From: Salinarimonas sp051117315
Lineage (GTDB): Bacteria > Pseudomonadota > Alphaproteobacteria > Rhizobiales > Beijerinckiaceae
Reading direction: 5' to 3'
Assembly (NCBI GenBank): GCA_051117315.1
Contig: JBNPEA010000152.1
Span: 1 to 31,326 of the forward strand
DNA length: 31,326 nucleotides
Made by a program: the position numbers and the translations under genes. A model generated the notes under the pieces. That model did no database searches. It saw only the letters and a program-made list of their open reading frames with translations, and had not been told where the DNA came from. Positions 8,281 to 16,761 of this stretch are shown here, piece by piece. The first letter of the stretch is position 1. Every line of letters starts with the position of its first letter.

Positions 8281-9402
8281 ATGGCGACGGATGCGCTCGA
8301 TTGCCTGGAGGACCCGGCCGGGACCATCCCGCAGCGGTGCGACCGTCTCGTCCGGCACGTCTACGGCGCTCCTCCCGCTCCCCCGGAGCATCTCGCCGTC
8401 GCCACCCGCCCCTGGCCCGAAGCGGGCGCCGAGATCCTCACGCTGACGATGTCGCAGGCGGGGCGGCGGTACGTGGTGGAGGCCGCCCTGCTCCTGCCGC
8501 CCGGCCCGCCCGGCCGCGTCCCCCTCGTTGTCGGCCTCGGCTTCCTCGGGCCGCTGGGCGCGGTCGAGGCGGACGGCTTCCCGCGCGACCCGCACGCGAT
8601 CGTCGAGGCGACGGGCGCGGGCTTTCCCGACGGGCGGCTCGTCCCCGCCATGCGCGGCGTCCACGCGTCGCGCTGGCCGCGGGAGACGCTCCACCGTGCC
8701 GGCGCGGCCCTGCTCCTCGCCTGCTACGGCTCCTTCACGCCCGACGACCCGCATGCCGCGTTCGCCCACGGCGTCGCGCCGCTGATGGGCGTCGGCGACG
8801 GCCTGCACCGGCCCGGCGCCATCGCGCTGTGGGCGTGGGGCTACTCCCGCCTCGTCGACGCGGCCCTCGCCCGCCCGGAGATCGACCCGGGCCGGATCGT
8901 GATCGCCGGCCATTCGCGGCTCGGCAAGGCCGCGCTCGTCGCCGCCGCGCAGGACGCCCGCATCGCCGGCGTCTTCGCCAACAATTCCGGCTGCCTCGGC
9001 GCGCGCCCCTCGGCGATCCGCCGCGGCGAGACGCCCGAGGCGCTGGCCGCGCGCTTCCCGCATTGGGTGACGCCCGCCTTCGCCGCCGACCCGCGCCCGC
9101 CGGAGGGAGGCGATCAGCCCGACCTCCTCGCCGCCATCGCGCCGCGGCGCCTCTATGTGGCGAGCGCCAGCGAGGACGCCTGGGCCGATCCCGCCGGCGA
9201 GCGTGCGGGCCTCGCGGCCGCGGCACCGGCCTGGCGGGCGCTCGGCTGCGCCGTACCCGCGATCGACGCCGACGCCCCGCTCGTCCCCGGCGACGGGTTT
9301 CGCGCCGGTCCCCTGGCGTGGCATCTGCGGCCGGGTCCGCACGACCTGACGCCCTACGACTGGCAGCGCGCCCTCCCCCAGCTCCTGGAGCCGACGCCGT
9401 GA
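8281..9402 (+). CDS. Carbohydrate esterase family 15-like glucuronoyl esterase, no signal peptide
   Basis: The 373-residue protein has an alpha/beta-hydrolase fold with the CE15 signature GHSRLGKAAL; Ser212 is the likely nucleophile, Arg213 the oxyanion residue and Lys216 a substrate contact. Other family marks are NNSGCLG, YVASASEDAWADP and a C-terminal histidine, His354, in PGPHDLTPYDW. Known CE15 enzymes split esters between 4-O-methylglucuronic acid on xylan and lignin alcohols, and they are normally secreted. This one has no signal peptide and sits among genes for cytoplasmic enzymes. Its ATG at 8281 follows GAGGGAGGG, 11 bases after the GH31 gene, and its TGA overlaps the next gene's GTG. 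The family is well supported; the intracellular role is inferred. Confidence 0.85.
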   Translation: MATDALDCLEDPAGTIPQRCDRLVRHVYGAPPAPPEHLAVATRPWPEAGAEILTLTMSQAGRRYVVEAALLLPPGPPGRVPLVVGLGFLGPLGAVEADGFPRDPHAIVEATGAGFPDGRLVPAMRGVHASRWPRETLHRAGAALLLACYGSFTPDDPHAAFAHGVAPLMGVGDGLHRPGAIALWAWGYSRLVDAALARPEIDPGRIVIAGHSRLGKAALVAAAQDARIAGVFANNSGCLGARPSAIRRGETPEALAARFPHWVTPAFAADPRPPEGGDQPDLLAAIAPRRLYVASASEDAWADPAGERAGLAAAAPAWRALGCAVPAIDADAPLVPGDGFRAGPLAWHLRPGPHDLTPYDWQRALPQLLEPTP

Positions 9403-10832
9403 CGAAGCCCTTTCTCGACCCGGACCGCCTCCTTCCGCTCGCCGAGCCGGCGCGCTCGCTCGCCCGTGACCTCTACGAGCGCGTGCGCGACCTCCCGCTC
9501 GTCTGCCCGCATGGCCACACGGACCCCGCCTGGTTCGCCCAGGACGAGCCGTTCAACGACGCGGCCGCGCTCCTCCTGTGGCCGGACCATTACCTCCTGC
9601 GCATGCTCCAGAGCCGCGGCGTGCCCTACGAGGCGCTCGGCATCGCGCCGGCGCGCGATCGCGGCATTCCCGTCGCGAGCCCGCGGGAGGGCTGGCGGAC
9701 TTTCTGCGCCCATTATCACCTGTTCCGGGGCACGCCCTCGCGGCTGTGGCTCGACCACGCGCTTCACGAGGTGCTCGGCCTCGAGGAGCGGCTGTCCGCC
9801 GAGACCGCGGACCGCAGCTACGACGCGATCAACGAGCGCCTCGCCGAGCCGGCCTTCCGCCCGCGGGCGCTCTACGAGCGCTTCGGCATCGAGGTGATCG
9901 CGACGACGGACGCGGCGACCGACACGCTCGACCATCACCGTGCCATCCGCGACAGCGGCTGGGGCGGCCGGGTGATCCCGACCTTCCGCCCGGACGCGGT
10001 CACGGACCCGGAGCACGACGCCTTCCAGGCCTCGATGGCGGAGCTGCGCCGGCTCACCGGCGCCGACGTCTCGCGCTGGGGCGACTACCTCGAGGCGCTG
10101 CGCCAGCGCCGCGCGGTCTTCGCCGATCTCGGCGCGACCGCCACCGACCACGGCCCGCCCTCCCCCGCCACCGCCGATCTCGACCCCGACACCTGCCAGA
10201 AGCTGCTCGCCGGCGCGCTCGCCGGCGCCCTGACGCGCGCCGATGCCGCGCGGTTCCGCGCGCAGATGCTCACCGAGATGGCGGGCATGTCGGCGCAGGA
10301 CGGGCTCGTCATGCAGATCCACGCCGGGTCGTGGCGCAACCATTCCGGCGCGATCCTCGATGCCTTCGGTCGCGACAAGGGCTTCGACATGCCGCTGCCG
10401 GTGGACTGGACCGGCGGCCTGCACGCGCTGCTCGAGCGCCACGGCTTCGCCGAGCGGCTGAGGATCATCCTCTTCACCCTCGACGAGACCACGCTCGCCC
10501 GCGAGATCGCACCGCTCGCCGGCGCCTACCCGTCGCTCCTGATCGGTCCCGCCTGGTGGTACTTCGACGCGCCCGAGGGCATGCGCCGCCACCGGCGGCT
10601 GGTGACGGAGACGGCGGGTTTCTACAACCACGCCGGCTTCAACGACGACACCCGCGCGCTGCTCTCGCTGCCGGCCCGTCACGACATGTCCCGGCGGGTC
10701 GAGTGCGGCATGCTCGCCGAGATGGTCGCCGAAGGCGTGCTCCAGCGCGACGAGGCGGAGCCGCTGGCCGAGGAGCTGGCGGTGGGGCTCGCCCGGCGCG
10801 CCTACAATCTTCCCGACGTTTCAACCGATTGA
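9399..10832 (+). CDS. uxaC: Uronate isomerase (glucuronate isomerase)
   Basis: UxaC interconverts D-glucuronate and D-fructuronate (also galacturonate and tagaturonate), the first step of the isomerase route. The predicted product is 477 residues, near the usual length of about 470. The metal-binding HGH of the amidohydrolase-type barrel is at residues 38-40 (CPHGHTDPAWF). The C-terminal hallmark ETAGFYNHAGFNDDTRALL and PARHDMSRRVECG are clear. Translation probably starts at the GTG at 9399, whose last two bases overlap the TGA of the esterase gene (GTGA), implying translational coupling. uxuA follows 16 bases later. Confidence 0.95.
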   Translation: MTKPFLDPDRLLPLAEPARSLARDLYERVRDLPLVCPHGHTDPAWFAQDEPFNDAAALLLWPDHYLLRMLQSRGVPYEALGIAPARDRGIPVASPREGWRTFCAHYHLFRGTPSRLWLDHALHEVLGLEERLSAETADRSYDAINERLAEPAFRPRALYERFGIEVIATTDAATDTLDHHRAIRDSGWGGRVIPTFRPDAVTDPEHDAFQASMAELRRLTGADVSRWGDYLEALRQRRAVFADLGATATDHGPPSPATADLDPDTCQKLLAGALAGALTRADAARFRAQMLTEMAGMSAQDGLVMQIHAGSWRNHSGAILDAFGRDKGFDMPLPVDWTGGLHALLERHGFAERLRIILFTLDETTLAREIAPLAGAYPSLLIGPAWWYFDAPEGMRRHRRLVTETAGFYNHAGFNDDTRALLSLPARHDMSRRVECGMLAEMVAEGVLQRDEAEPLAEELAVGLARRAYNLPDVSTD

Positions 10833-10848
10833 AAGACGGGCTTCACCC

Positions 10849-12048
10849 ATGCTCGAAAGCTGGCGCTGGTTCGGACCCCACGACGTCGTGAGCCTGACCG
10901 ATATCGCCCAGGCCGGCGCGACGGGCATCGTCAGCGCGCTGCACCACGTGCCGACGGGCTTCCCCTGGCCCGACGCGGAGATCGCCGCGCGCAAGCGCCT
11001 GATCGAGACGCGTCCCGACGGGCGGGCGACGGGGCTGCATTGGGCGGTGGTCGAGAGCGTGCCGGTGTCCGAGGCGATCAAGACGCAGACGGGGGACTGG
11101 CGCGCGCATCTCGACGCCTACCGGGAGACCCTCGCCGCGCTGGGCCGCGCCGGGATCGGCATCGTCTGCTACAACTTCATGCCCGTCCTCGACTGGACCC
11201 GCACCGACCTCGCGCGCGAAACGCCCACCGGCGCCACCGCGATGGTGTTCGACGCGATCGACTTCGCCGCCTTCGACATCCATCTCCTCGCCCGCCCGAG
11301 TGCCGCGCAGGACTATCCCGAAGCGGTCCGGGAGGAGGCGGCGCGGCGCGCGGCGGCGATGACCGAGGACGCGAAGCGGGCGCTCGCAGGCAACGTGCTC
11401 GCCGGCCTGCCCGGCGCCGCCGAGCACTGGGACGTGGAGACCGTGCGCGCCCATCTCGCGCGCTACGCAGACGTCGGCCCGGACCGCCTGCGGGCGAACC
11501 TCGTCGCCTTCCTGGAGGAGGTCGTGCCGGCCGCCGAGGCGGCGGGCGTGCGGCTGTGCTGCCATCCCGACGACCCGCCCTTCCCATTGCTCGGCCTGCC
11601 GCGCGTCGTCTCGACGCGCGCGGACTACGAGGCGATGCTGTCCGCCGTCGACAGCCCGGCGAACGGGGTCACCTTCTGCACGGGCTCCCTCGGCGCGCGG
11701 GCGGACAACGACGTTCCGGCCATGGCCCGCGCCCTCGCCCCGCGCATCGTCTTCGCCCACCTGCGCAACGTCGCGCGGGAACCGGACGGCTCCTTCGCCG
11801 AGGTGAACCATCTCGACGGCGACGTCGACATGGTCGCCGTCGTCGCGGCGCTGCTCGAGGAGGAGGCGCGCCGGCACGCATCGGGGGATGCGCATCCGGT
11901 CATTCCCATGCGCCCCGACCACGGGCACGTGATGCTCGACGACTTCGCGCGCCCGAGCCAGCCGGGCTACCCCGCCATCGGCCGCCTGCGCGGCCTGGCC
12001 GAACTGCGCGGGGTCGCCAAAGCCCTCTCTCATGGAGCGACGCGATGA
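10849..12048 (+). CDS. uxuA: Mannonate dehydratase
   Basis: UxuA dehydrates D-mannonate to 2-keto-3-deoxy-D-gluconate. The 399-residue product begins with the family N-terminus MLESWRWFGPHDVVSL and carries the barrel motifs HHVPTGFPWP, WAVVESVPVSE and YNFMPVLDWTRTD. The metal-site segment is CCHPDDPPFPLLGLPR, and near the C-terminus comes IPMRPDHGHVMLDD. Length and motifs match active enzymes. Its TGA overlaps the ATG of the next gene (ATGA at 12045-12048), so the two are likely translated together. A 2-keto-3-deoxygluconate kinase, the next enzyme of the pathway, is not present in this window. Confidence 0.95.
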   Translation: MLESWRWFGPHDVVSLTDIAQAGATGIVSALHHVPTGFPWPDAEIAARKRLIETRPDGRATGLHWAVVESVPVSEAIKTQTGDWRAHLDAYRETLAALGRAGIGIVCYNFMPVLDWTRTDLARETPTGATAMVFDAIDFAAFDIHLLARPSAAQDYPEAVREEAARRAAAMTEDAKRALAGNVLAGLPGAAEHWDVETVRAHLARYADVGPDRLRANLVAFLEEVVPAAEAAGVRLCCHPDDPPFPLLGLPRVVSTRADYEAMLSAVDSPANGVTFCTGSLGARADNDVPAMARALAPRIVFAHLRNVAREPDGSFAEVNHLDGDVDMVAVVAALLEEEARRHASGDAHPVIPMRPDHGHVMLDDFARPSQPGYPAIGRLRGLAELRGVAKALSHGATR

Positions 12049-13520
12049 CGAGGCTCTGCGACGCGGCCCTGGCCGCGCTCCCCGCCGATGTCGGGACGCC
12101 GGGCTACGACCGTGGAGCGCACGGGGTCGGCATCGTCCACATCGGCGTCGGCGCCTTCCACAAGGCGCATCAGGCGGTCTACACCGAGGATGCTCTCGCG
12201 ACCGCGGGGGGGGATGGGCGCTGCGCCGGCGTCAGCCGGCGCCGGCCGGACGCCGAGGGGGCGCTGGCGCCGCAGGACGGGCTCTACACCCTCGTCGGGC
12301 GCCATCCGGACGGACCGCGAGCGCAGGTGATCGGCGCGCTCGCCGAGGTCGGCACGGCCCCCCGCGACAAGGCCCGCACACGTGCGCTGCTCACGGCCCC
12401 CACGACGCGGATCGTGAGCCTCACCGTCACCGAGAAGGCGTACGGCCTCGACCCGGCGACCGGCGGGCTCGACGTGGCGCGCGCGGATATCGCCGCCGAC
12501 CTCGAAGCGCCGGACGCCCCGCGCACCGCCGTCGGCTGGATCGTCCACGCGCTCGCCCGGCGCCGCGCCGCGGGTATCGCGCCGTTCACGCCGCTGTGCT
12601 GCGACAATCTCGCCGAGAACGGCGCGATGCTCGCCCGCCTCGTGCGCGACTTCGCCGAGCGGATCGACCCGGGCCTCGCCGCCTGGATCCGCGCCGAGGT
12701 GCCGTTTCCCTCGACCATGGTCGACCGCATCACCCCGGCCTCGACGCAGGAGACGCTGGCGGACGCGCGCCGCCTCACCGGCTTCGACGACGCTGCGGCG
12801 ACCGAGACCGAGCCGTTCAGCCAATGGGTGATCGAGGATCGCTTCGGCGCCGGGCGTCCGGCCTGGGAGGCCGCCGGCGCGATCCTCGCCTCGGATGTGC
12901 GCCCCTACGAGGCGATGAAGCTGCGCCTCCTCAATGGCGCGCACTCGCTGATCGCCTATGCCGGCGCCGTCGCCGGGCTCGACTTCGTGCGCGACGTGAT
13001 GGCGCGCGAGACGCTCGCCGCCCTCGTCGCCGCGCACCAGCACGACGTCGCGCGCACGCTCGCCTCGGTCCCCGGCGTCGATCTCGCGACCTATCGCGGC
13101 GAGCTGCGGGCCCGCTTCGCCAACCCGGCCATGGCGCACCGCACCGTGCAGATCGCCATGGACGGCTCGCAGAAGCTGCCGCCGCGCCTCCTCGAGCCTG
13201 CGCTGGATGCGATCGAGCGCGGCCTGCCGTGGCGTACCTGCGCCTTCGCGGTCGCGGCCTGGATGCGGTATCTCGACGGCCGCGACGAGAACGGCGCCGA
13301 GCTGCCGCTCTGCGATCCGCTCGCCGATCGCCTGCGCGCCACCCTCGCCGCCGCCGGCACCGACCCCGGCGAGCGGGCGCGTGCGCTGCTGGGGCTCGAC
13401 GTCGTCTTCCCGCCGGCCCTCGCCCGCCATCCCGGCTTCGCCCGGGCCGTGGCGGAGGACCTCGCACGGATCACCCGCGAGGGCATGATTCCCGCTGCGC
13501 GCGCGGCTCTCGCCGGCTGA
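12045..13520 (+). CDS. uxuB: Fructuronate reductase-like mannitol dehydrogenase family protein
   Basis: The 491-residue enzyme belongs to the long-chain mannitol dehydrogenase family, which reduces fructuronate to mannonate with NADH. The N-terminal nucleotide-binding segment is VGIVHIGVGAFHKAHQAVY, followed by APQDGLYTL. The catalytic region AMKLRLLNGAHSLIAYAG has the conserved Lys, Asn and His. Compared with my recollection of relatives, the segment DGRCAGVSRRRPDAEGAL seems one or two residues short in a GCCGG-rich tract, which may be a harmless in-frame indel. The context between uxuA and the operon end supports fructuronate rather than mannitol as substrate. The start is fixed by the ATGA overlap. 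Confidence 0.85.
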   Translation: MTRLCDAALAALPADVGTPGYDRGAHGVGIVHIGVGAFHKAHQAVYTEDALATAGGDGRCAGVSRRRPDAEGALAPQDGLYTLVGRHPDGPRAQVIGALAEVGTAPRDKARTRALLTAPTTRIVSLTVTEKAYGLDPATGGLDVARADIAADLEAPDAPRTAVGWIVHALARRRAAGIAPFTPLCCDNLAENGAMLARLVRDFAERIDPGLAAWIRAEVPFPSTMVDRITPASTQETLADARRLTGFDDAAATETEPFSQWVIEDRFGAGRPAWEAAGAILASDVRPYEAMKLRLLNGAHSLIAYAGAVAGLDFVRDVMARETLAALVAAHQHDVARTLASVPGVDLATYRGELRARFANPAMAHRTVQIAMDGSQKLPPRLLEPALDAIERGLPWRTCAFAVAAWMRYLDGRDENGAELPLCDPLADRLRATLAAAGTDPGERARALLGLDVVFPPALARHPGFARAVAEDLARITREGMIPAARAALAG

Positions 13521-13527
13521 CGCGGAC

Positions 13528-13549
13528 GGCGCGTCGCGCCCGGCGTTTT
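13528..13549 (+). terminator. Possible rho-independent terminator ending the uronide operon
   Basis: Bases 13528-13532 (GGCGC) pair with 13536-13540 (GCGCC) around a 3-base loop, and TTTT follows at 13546-13549 after five GC bases. The stem is short and the T-run is not immediately adjacent, so it is a weak candidate, but it lies just after the last catabolic gene. Confidence 0.35.
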
Positions 13550-13586
13550 CCATCTATTTACCATGGTTGGGGAGCATGGTGGCGTC

Positions 13587-14804
13587 ATGACCATGCGATT
13601 CGCTTCCTCCGGCGCCGCGCGCGCCCTCCTCGCCCTCGGCCTCGTCACCGCGGCCGTTCCCGCCGCGCCGGCGGCCGCCCACGCGAGCTACGCCTCCTGC
13701 GTCGCGGAGCTGCGCGGCCAGGCCTCCCGCAACAACGTCTCGACGGCGACCTTCGACCGGGCGCTGTCGGGCGTCGAGCCGGACATGAGCCTGCTCGAGC
13801 TGCTCGACCGGCAGCCCGAGTTCCGTACGGCGATCTGGGACTACATCGCCGGCCTCGTCGACGAGGAGCGGGTGGAGGACGGGCGGCGCGCCATGGCGCA
13901 GTACCCCAACGCCCTCTCCGTCGCCGAGCAGCGCTGGGGCGTCGATCCCCACGTGATCGCGGCGATCTGGGGCGTCGAGTCGAATTACGGCCGCAACATG
14001 GGCAAGCGCCCGATGCTGCAGTCGCTCTCCACCCTCGCCTGCTTCGGCCGGCGCCAGAGCTTCTTCCGCGGCGAGCTGTTCGCGACCCTGCAGATCCTCG
14101 AGCGCGGCGAGATCCCCGTCGAGCAGCTCACCGGCTCCTGGGCCGGCGCTTTCGGCCAGACCCAGTTCATCCCCTCCACCTACCAGCGCATCGCGGTCGA
14201 TTTCGACGGCGACGGGCGCCGCGACATCGTCGGCTCGACCGTGGACGCGCTCGGCTCGACGGCGAACTACCTCGCCCGCTCCAACTGGCGCGCGGGCGAG
14301 CCCTGGGGCTACGAGGTGCGCCTGCCCGCCGGCTTCCCCGAGAGCCGCACCGGACGGCGCAACAAGCGTGCGCTGTCCGACTTCGCCGGCATGGGCGTGC
14401 GGCGCATAGACGGCGGCGCGCTCACCGGCCCCGGCCAGGCGGCGATCCTCGCGCCTGCGGGCACGAACGGGCCGGCCTGGGTCGTGTTCTCCAACTTCGA
14501 CGCGATCTACTCCTACAATCAGGCGGAATCCTACGCGCTCGCCATCGCGCTCCTGTCGGACCGGCTCGCCGGCCGGCCGGGCATCCAGACGCCTTGGCCG
14601 ACGGACGATCCGCCGTTGTCGCGCGAGGAGCGCCGCGAGGTGCAGGTCCAGCTCCTGCGCCGCGGCTACGCCATCGGCGACGTCGACGGCATCATCGGCT
14701 CGAAGACGCGCGAGGCGATCAAGGATATGCAGACCCGCATGGGGCAGGAGGCCACCGGCCGCGCCGGGCGGCGCTTCCTCGACGCCCTGCGCGCGGGCGG
14801 CTGA
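13587..14804 (+). CDS. Lytic murein transglycosylase (MltB/SltB type) with peptidoglycan-binding domain
   Basis: The enzyme cleaves peptidoglycan glycan strands to 1,6-anhydro products in the periplasm. I favour the ATG at 13587 (405 residues), with GGGGAG upstream; an in-frame ATG at 13563 lacks a ribosome site. Residues 1-33 form a signal peptide ending around AAAHASY. The MltB catalytic Glu lies in AAIWGVESNYGRN, followed by GSWAGAFGQTQFIPSTY and the NYLARSNWR segment. The last 60 or so residues are a peptidoglycan-binding domain (LLRRGYAIGDVDGIIGSKTR). It is independent of the sugar operon and faces a convergent gene. Confidence 0.92.
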   Translation: MTMRFASSGAARALLALGLVTAAVPAAPAAAHASYASCVAELRGQASRNNVSTATFDRALSGVEPDMSLLELLDRQPEFRTAIWDYIAGLVDEERVEDGRRAMAQYPNALSVAEQRWGVDPHVIAAIWGVESNYGRNMGKRPMLQSLSTLACFGRRQSFFRGELFATLQILERGEIPVEQLTGSWAGAFGQTQFIPSTYQRIAVDFDGDGRRDIVGSTVDALGSTANYLARSNWRAGEPWGYEVRLPAGFPESRTGRRNKRALSDFAGMGVRRIDGGALTGPGQAAILAPAGTNGPAWVVFSNFDAIYSYNQAESYALAIALLSDRLAGRPGIQTPWPTDDPPLSREERREVQVQLLRRGYAIGDVDGIIGSKTREAIKDMQTRMGQEATGRAGRRFLDALRAGG

Positions 14805-14813
14805 CGCGCCCGC
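14793..14813. terminator. Hairpin between convergent genes
   Basis: GCGGGCG at 14793-14799 pairs with CGCCCGC at 14807-14813 over a 7-base loop that contains the stop codon of the transglycosylase gene. It sits where two convergent genes end and could weakly terminate in both directions, but no T-run follows on either strand. Confidence 0.3.
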
Positions 14814-14816
14814 GGC

Positions 14817-15830
14817 TCAGCGCGCCCGCTCGATCGCCCTGGCGACGACGGCGCGCACGTCCGGGTCGCGCAGGAAGAGGTCGTGGTTGAGGATGCCGGA
14901 TCCGAATTCGGAGGCGTCCGCCACGCGCACGCCGAGATCGGCGAGGCGCGCGCGATCCGCCGCCCCCGCCCGCACCACGCCGCCGGCGAGGCGGCGCGAG
15001 AGCGCCAGCGCACGGTCGTTCTCGGCGGTGATCACGGTGATCCGCTGCGCGTCGACGCCCAGCCGCTCGATGCCTTGCGCGAACAGGTCGATGTCGACGT
15101 CGGGCGAGGCCAGCACCACGGCCCCGATCCGCGCCATGGCGGCGTCGCCCCCGCTCCCGCGCACCGAGCGCAGCGTCTCCAGCGTCAGGAGCGAGCCCAT
15201 GGAATGGGCGACGATGTGGACGCGCCCGCCGCTCTCGCTCTGCGCGAGCGTCAGGATCAGCGTCTCGAGCGCGTCGCGCGACCACAACGCGCTCTCGCGG
15301 TCGTAGCCGTAGTCGAACGTCGCCCCGCCGGACGGCCAGGTGAACAGGCCGGTCGCGCCGCGAAAGCCGATGCCCTCGGCGAGCTCGGCCGCGCCGGAGG
15401 CCGCCGTCTCGAAGGTCTCGCGATAGCCGTGCACGTAGACGAGGACGTCGCGCCCCAGCGCCGCGCGGGCGAAGGCCTGCGACGGCTCGGCCGTGACCAC
15501 GGGCCCGACCCCGACGACGCCCCAGCGCGCCGTGAAGGGCGAGAGCGTCGCGAGCACGCCCTCGCTCGGCGGGGCGAGCGTCGCCTGCGCGAAGGCGAGG
15601 CCCGCGCCGCGCTCCGTGCCGAAGAAGGGCGCGGCGCCGGGATCGTCCGCGGGCGCCCGTGTCGTCGCGACCAGCAGCGCCCGCGCCCCGGCCCCCGCAT
15701 CCGGTGGCGACGAGGCGCCGGCGAAGTTGCAGGCGCCGAGCGCGAGCGCGAGCGTCAGCGCGCAGGCACGCGACGCGAGGCGCAACGGGGCGAGGCGCCG
15801 CGAGGCGAAGACGGACGTCGGGGAGATCAT
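14817..15830 (-). CDS. Alpha/beta hydrolase lipoprotein (DUF900 type)
   Basis: The 337-residue protein has a signal peptide with lipobox LGAC; Cys34 would be lipidated, anchoring it in the envelope. The hydrolase core contains VLVYVHGYRETFE, then LFTWPSGGATFDYGYDRESA and the nucleophile elbow AHSMGS, with Ser210. The acid is probably in LASPDVDID, and a C-terminal His lies in ILNHDLFLRD. This architecture matches the DUF900 group of alpha/beta hydrolases, widespread in alphaproteobacteria and mostly without known substrate. It is convergent with the transglycosylase gene. Enzymatic activity is likely from the intact triad; the substrate is unknown. Confidence 0.85.
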   Translation of the reverse strand: MISPTSVFASRRLAPLRLASRACALTLALALGACNFAGASSPPDAGAGARALLVATTRAPADDPGAAPFFGTERGAGLAFAQATLAPPSEGVLATLSPFTARWGVVGVGPVVTAEPSQAFARAALGRDVLVYVHGYRETFETAASGAAELAEGIGFRGATGLFTWPSGGATFDYGYDRESALWSRDALETLILTLAQSESGGRVHIVAHSMGSLLTLETLRSVRGSGGDAAMARIGAVVLASPDVDIDLFAQGIERLGVDAQRITVITAENDRALALSRRLAGGVVRAGAADRARLADLGVRVADASEFGSGILNHDLFLRDPDVRAVVARAIERAR

Positions 15831-15909
15831 GGGTGGCGGCCGGTGGGAGCGCGGGACCCGCGCTCGATGCGCCGCGATCGTGGCGAGGGTGCGGCCGTCG
15901 CGGGGCGGG

Positions 15910-16158
15910 TCAGACGAGCGCGGGCGCCCTCTGCGGGTTGGCGGCGGGCTCGGTGGAGATCTCGTGCCACCAGGTCCAGCACTCGGTCTCGACGGCGGCC
16001 ATGACCGGACGCGACGAGGGGAATCGCTTGTCGGTGTTGAAGGCGTCGCGCAGCAGCGCCAGCCGCGCGTTGGCGGCGGTGCGGTGGTCGTCGGAGCCGA
16101 CCTCGCGGACGTAGAGCAGGCGCGCGAAGATCTCGCGGCTGGGCGCGCGGGCGGCCAT
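15910..16158 (-). CDS. Small protein of unknown function (82 aa)
   Basis: This frame starts at ATG 16158 behind AGGAGA and lies two bases after the stop of the preceding small gene, so both are probably translated from one message. The product is soluble-looking, with a basic N-terminus (MAARAPSREIFARLLYVREV) and a Trp-rich end (ECWTWWHEIS). No signal peptide or membrane segment is visible. I do not recognise the family. The good ribosome site and tight spacing argue that it is real. Confidence 0.6.
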   Translation of the reverse strand: MAARAPSREIFARLLYVREVGSDDHRTAANARLALLRDAFNTDKRFPSSRPVMAAVETECWTWWHEISTEPAANPQRAPALV

Positions 16159-16160
16159 GG

Positions 16161-16466
16161 TCAGGTCTCCTGCAAGAAGTTGTTCACGTACTGCGAGGTG
16201 ATGTCGTCCGCGTTGCGGGCGGACCAGCTGCCGTAGCCGGCGGCGATGGTCGTCGGCGGCAGGTTCTGCGGTGCTGCGCCCTGCTGCACGGGCGCGCCCG
16301 CGACCAGCGCTCCCTGGCGCGCCGGCTCGGGGCCCTGCGGCGCCTGCGGCTGCGCCGACACCTGCTGGAACGCGACGTCCGACGGCTGCTCGCCGGGCAG
16401 CCGCGGGCTTCCCGTAAAGCCCGGGACGGCGACCCCGAGCGGATTGAACAGCTTGTCGTTGCTCAT
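16161..16466 (-). CDS. Pro/Gln/Ala-rich small protein of unknown function (101 aa)
   Basis: Starting at ATG 16466 the product has 101 residues: a short N-terminal stretch MSNDKLFNPLGVAVPGF, a low-complexity centre rich in Pro, Gln and Ala (residues about 30-72), and a C-terminal polar segment AGYGSWSARNADDITSQ. It has no cysteines, signal peptide or membrane helix. An in-frame ATG at 16490 is possible, but 16466 forms an ATGA overlap with a tiny upstream frame. The gene ends two bases before the 82-residue gene. I do not recognise it; the low-complexity centre suggests a flexible linker or scaffold. Confidence 0.55.
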   Translation of the reverse strand: MSNDKLFNPLGVAVPGFTGSPRLPGEQPSDVAFQQVSAQPQAPQGPEPARQGALVAGAPVQQGAAPQNLPPTTIAAGYGSWSARNADDITSQYVNNFLQET

Positions 16467-16543
16467 CGCGTAATGATGACCTTCTCGCATTCGAATCGAG
16501 CATCAACATAAACGAGGGCGCGCAGATATTCAATATTGGTCAT
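16463..16543 (-). CDS. Possible 26-residue leader or microprotein
   Basis: A tiny frame from ATG 16543 encodes 26 residues beginning MTNIEYLRALVYVDARF. Its TGA overlaps the ATG of the following small gene, as in translational coupling. The sequence is clearly more AT-rich than its surroundings, and the ribosome site (GGGGTG) is weak. It may be a leader peptide controlling the downstream genes or simply chance. Confidence 0.3.
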   Translation of the reverse strand: MTNIEYLRALVYVDARFECEKVIITR

Positions 16544-16623
16544 GTGCACACCCCGTTCGGCGTTCGGATCTGCACTCAGCGTGCGCGCGTCGTCGTAGCG
16601 AGCATCTCGTCAGCGATGGGAAT

Positions 16624-16654
16624 AACATAGACGCATCCCCGCACACCGGTTCAA
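16624..16654 (-). promoter_or_regulatory. Weak candidate promoter for the small-gene cluster
   Basis: On the minus strand TTGAAC (16654-16649) and TATGTT (16629-16624) are separated by 19 bases. Each matches four of six consensus positions. The region is an AT-richer island between the small genes and the divergent meaB gene, which supports a promoter somewhere here. The exact boxes are uncertain. Confidence 0.35.
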
Positions 16655-16761
16655 AGCCCGCTTCTCGACCCCGATCGCGCTCGCGGCGCTCGCACTCGCT
16701 GCCGCGACGCGCTAACTCGGGCCGGAGGACCGCGTTTTGCGCGGCGACGGAGGCGCCCGCC

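Noticed and set aside
12032..14890. Long plus-strand frame of 952 codons across the dehydrogenase and transglycosylase genes
   Set aside because: Arg-rich translation with no domain, spanning two well-supported genes in another frame.
15910..16533. A longer start for the 82-residue gene, giving 207 residues
   Set aside because: The extra N-terminal part is Arg/Ala shadow sequence of the 101-residue gene in another frame, while ATG 16158 has a strong ribosome site.
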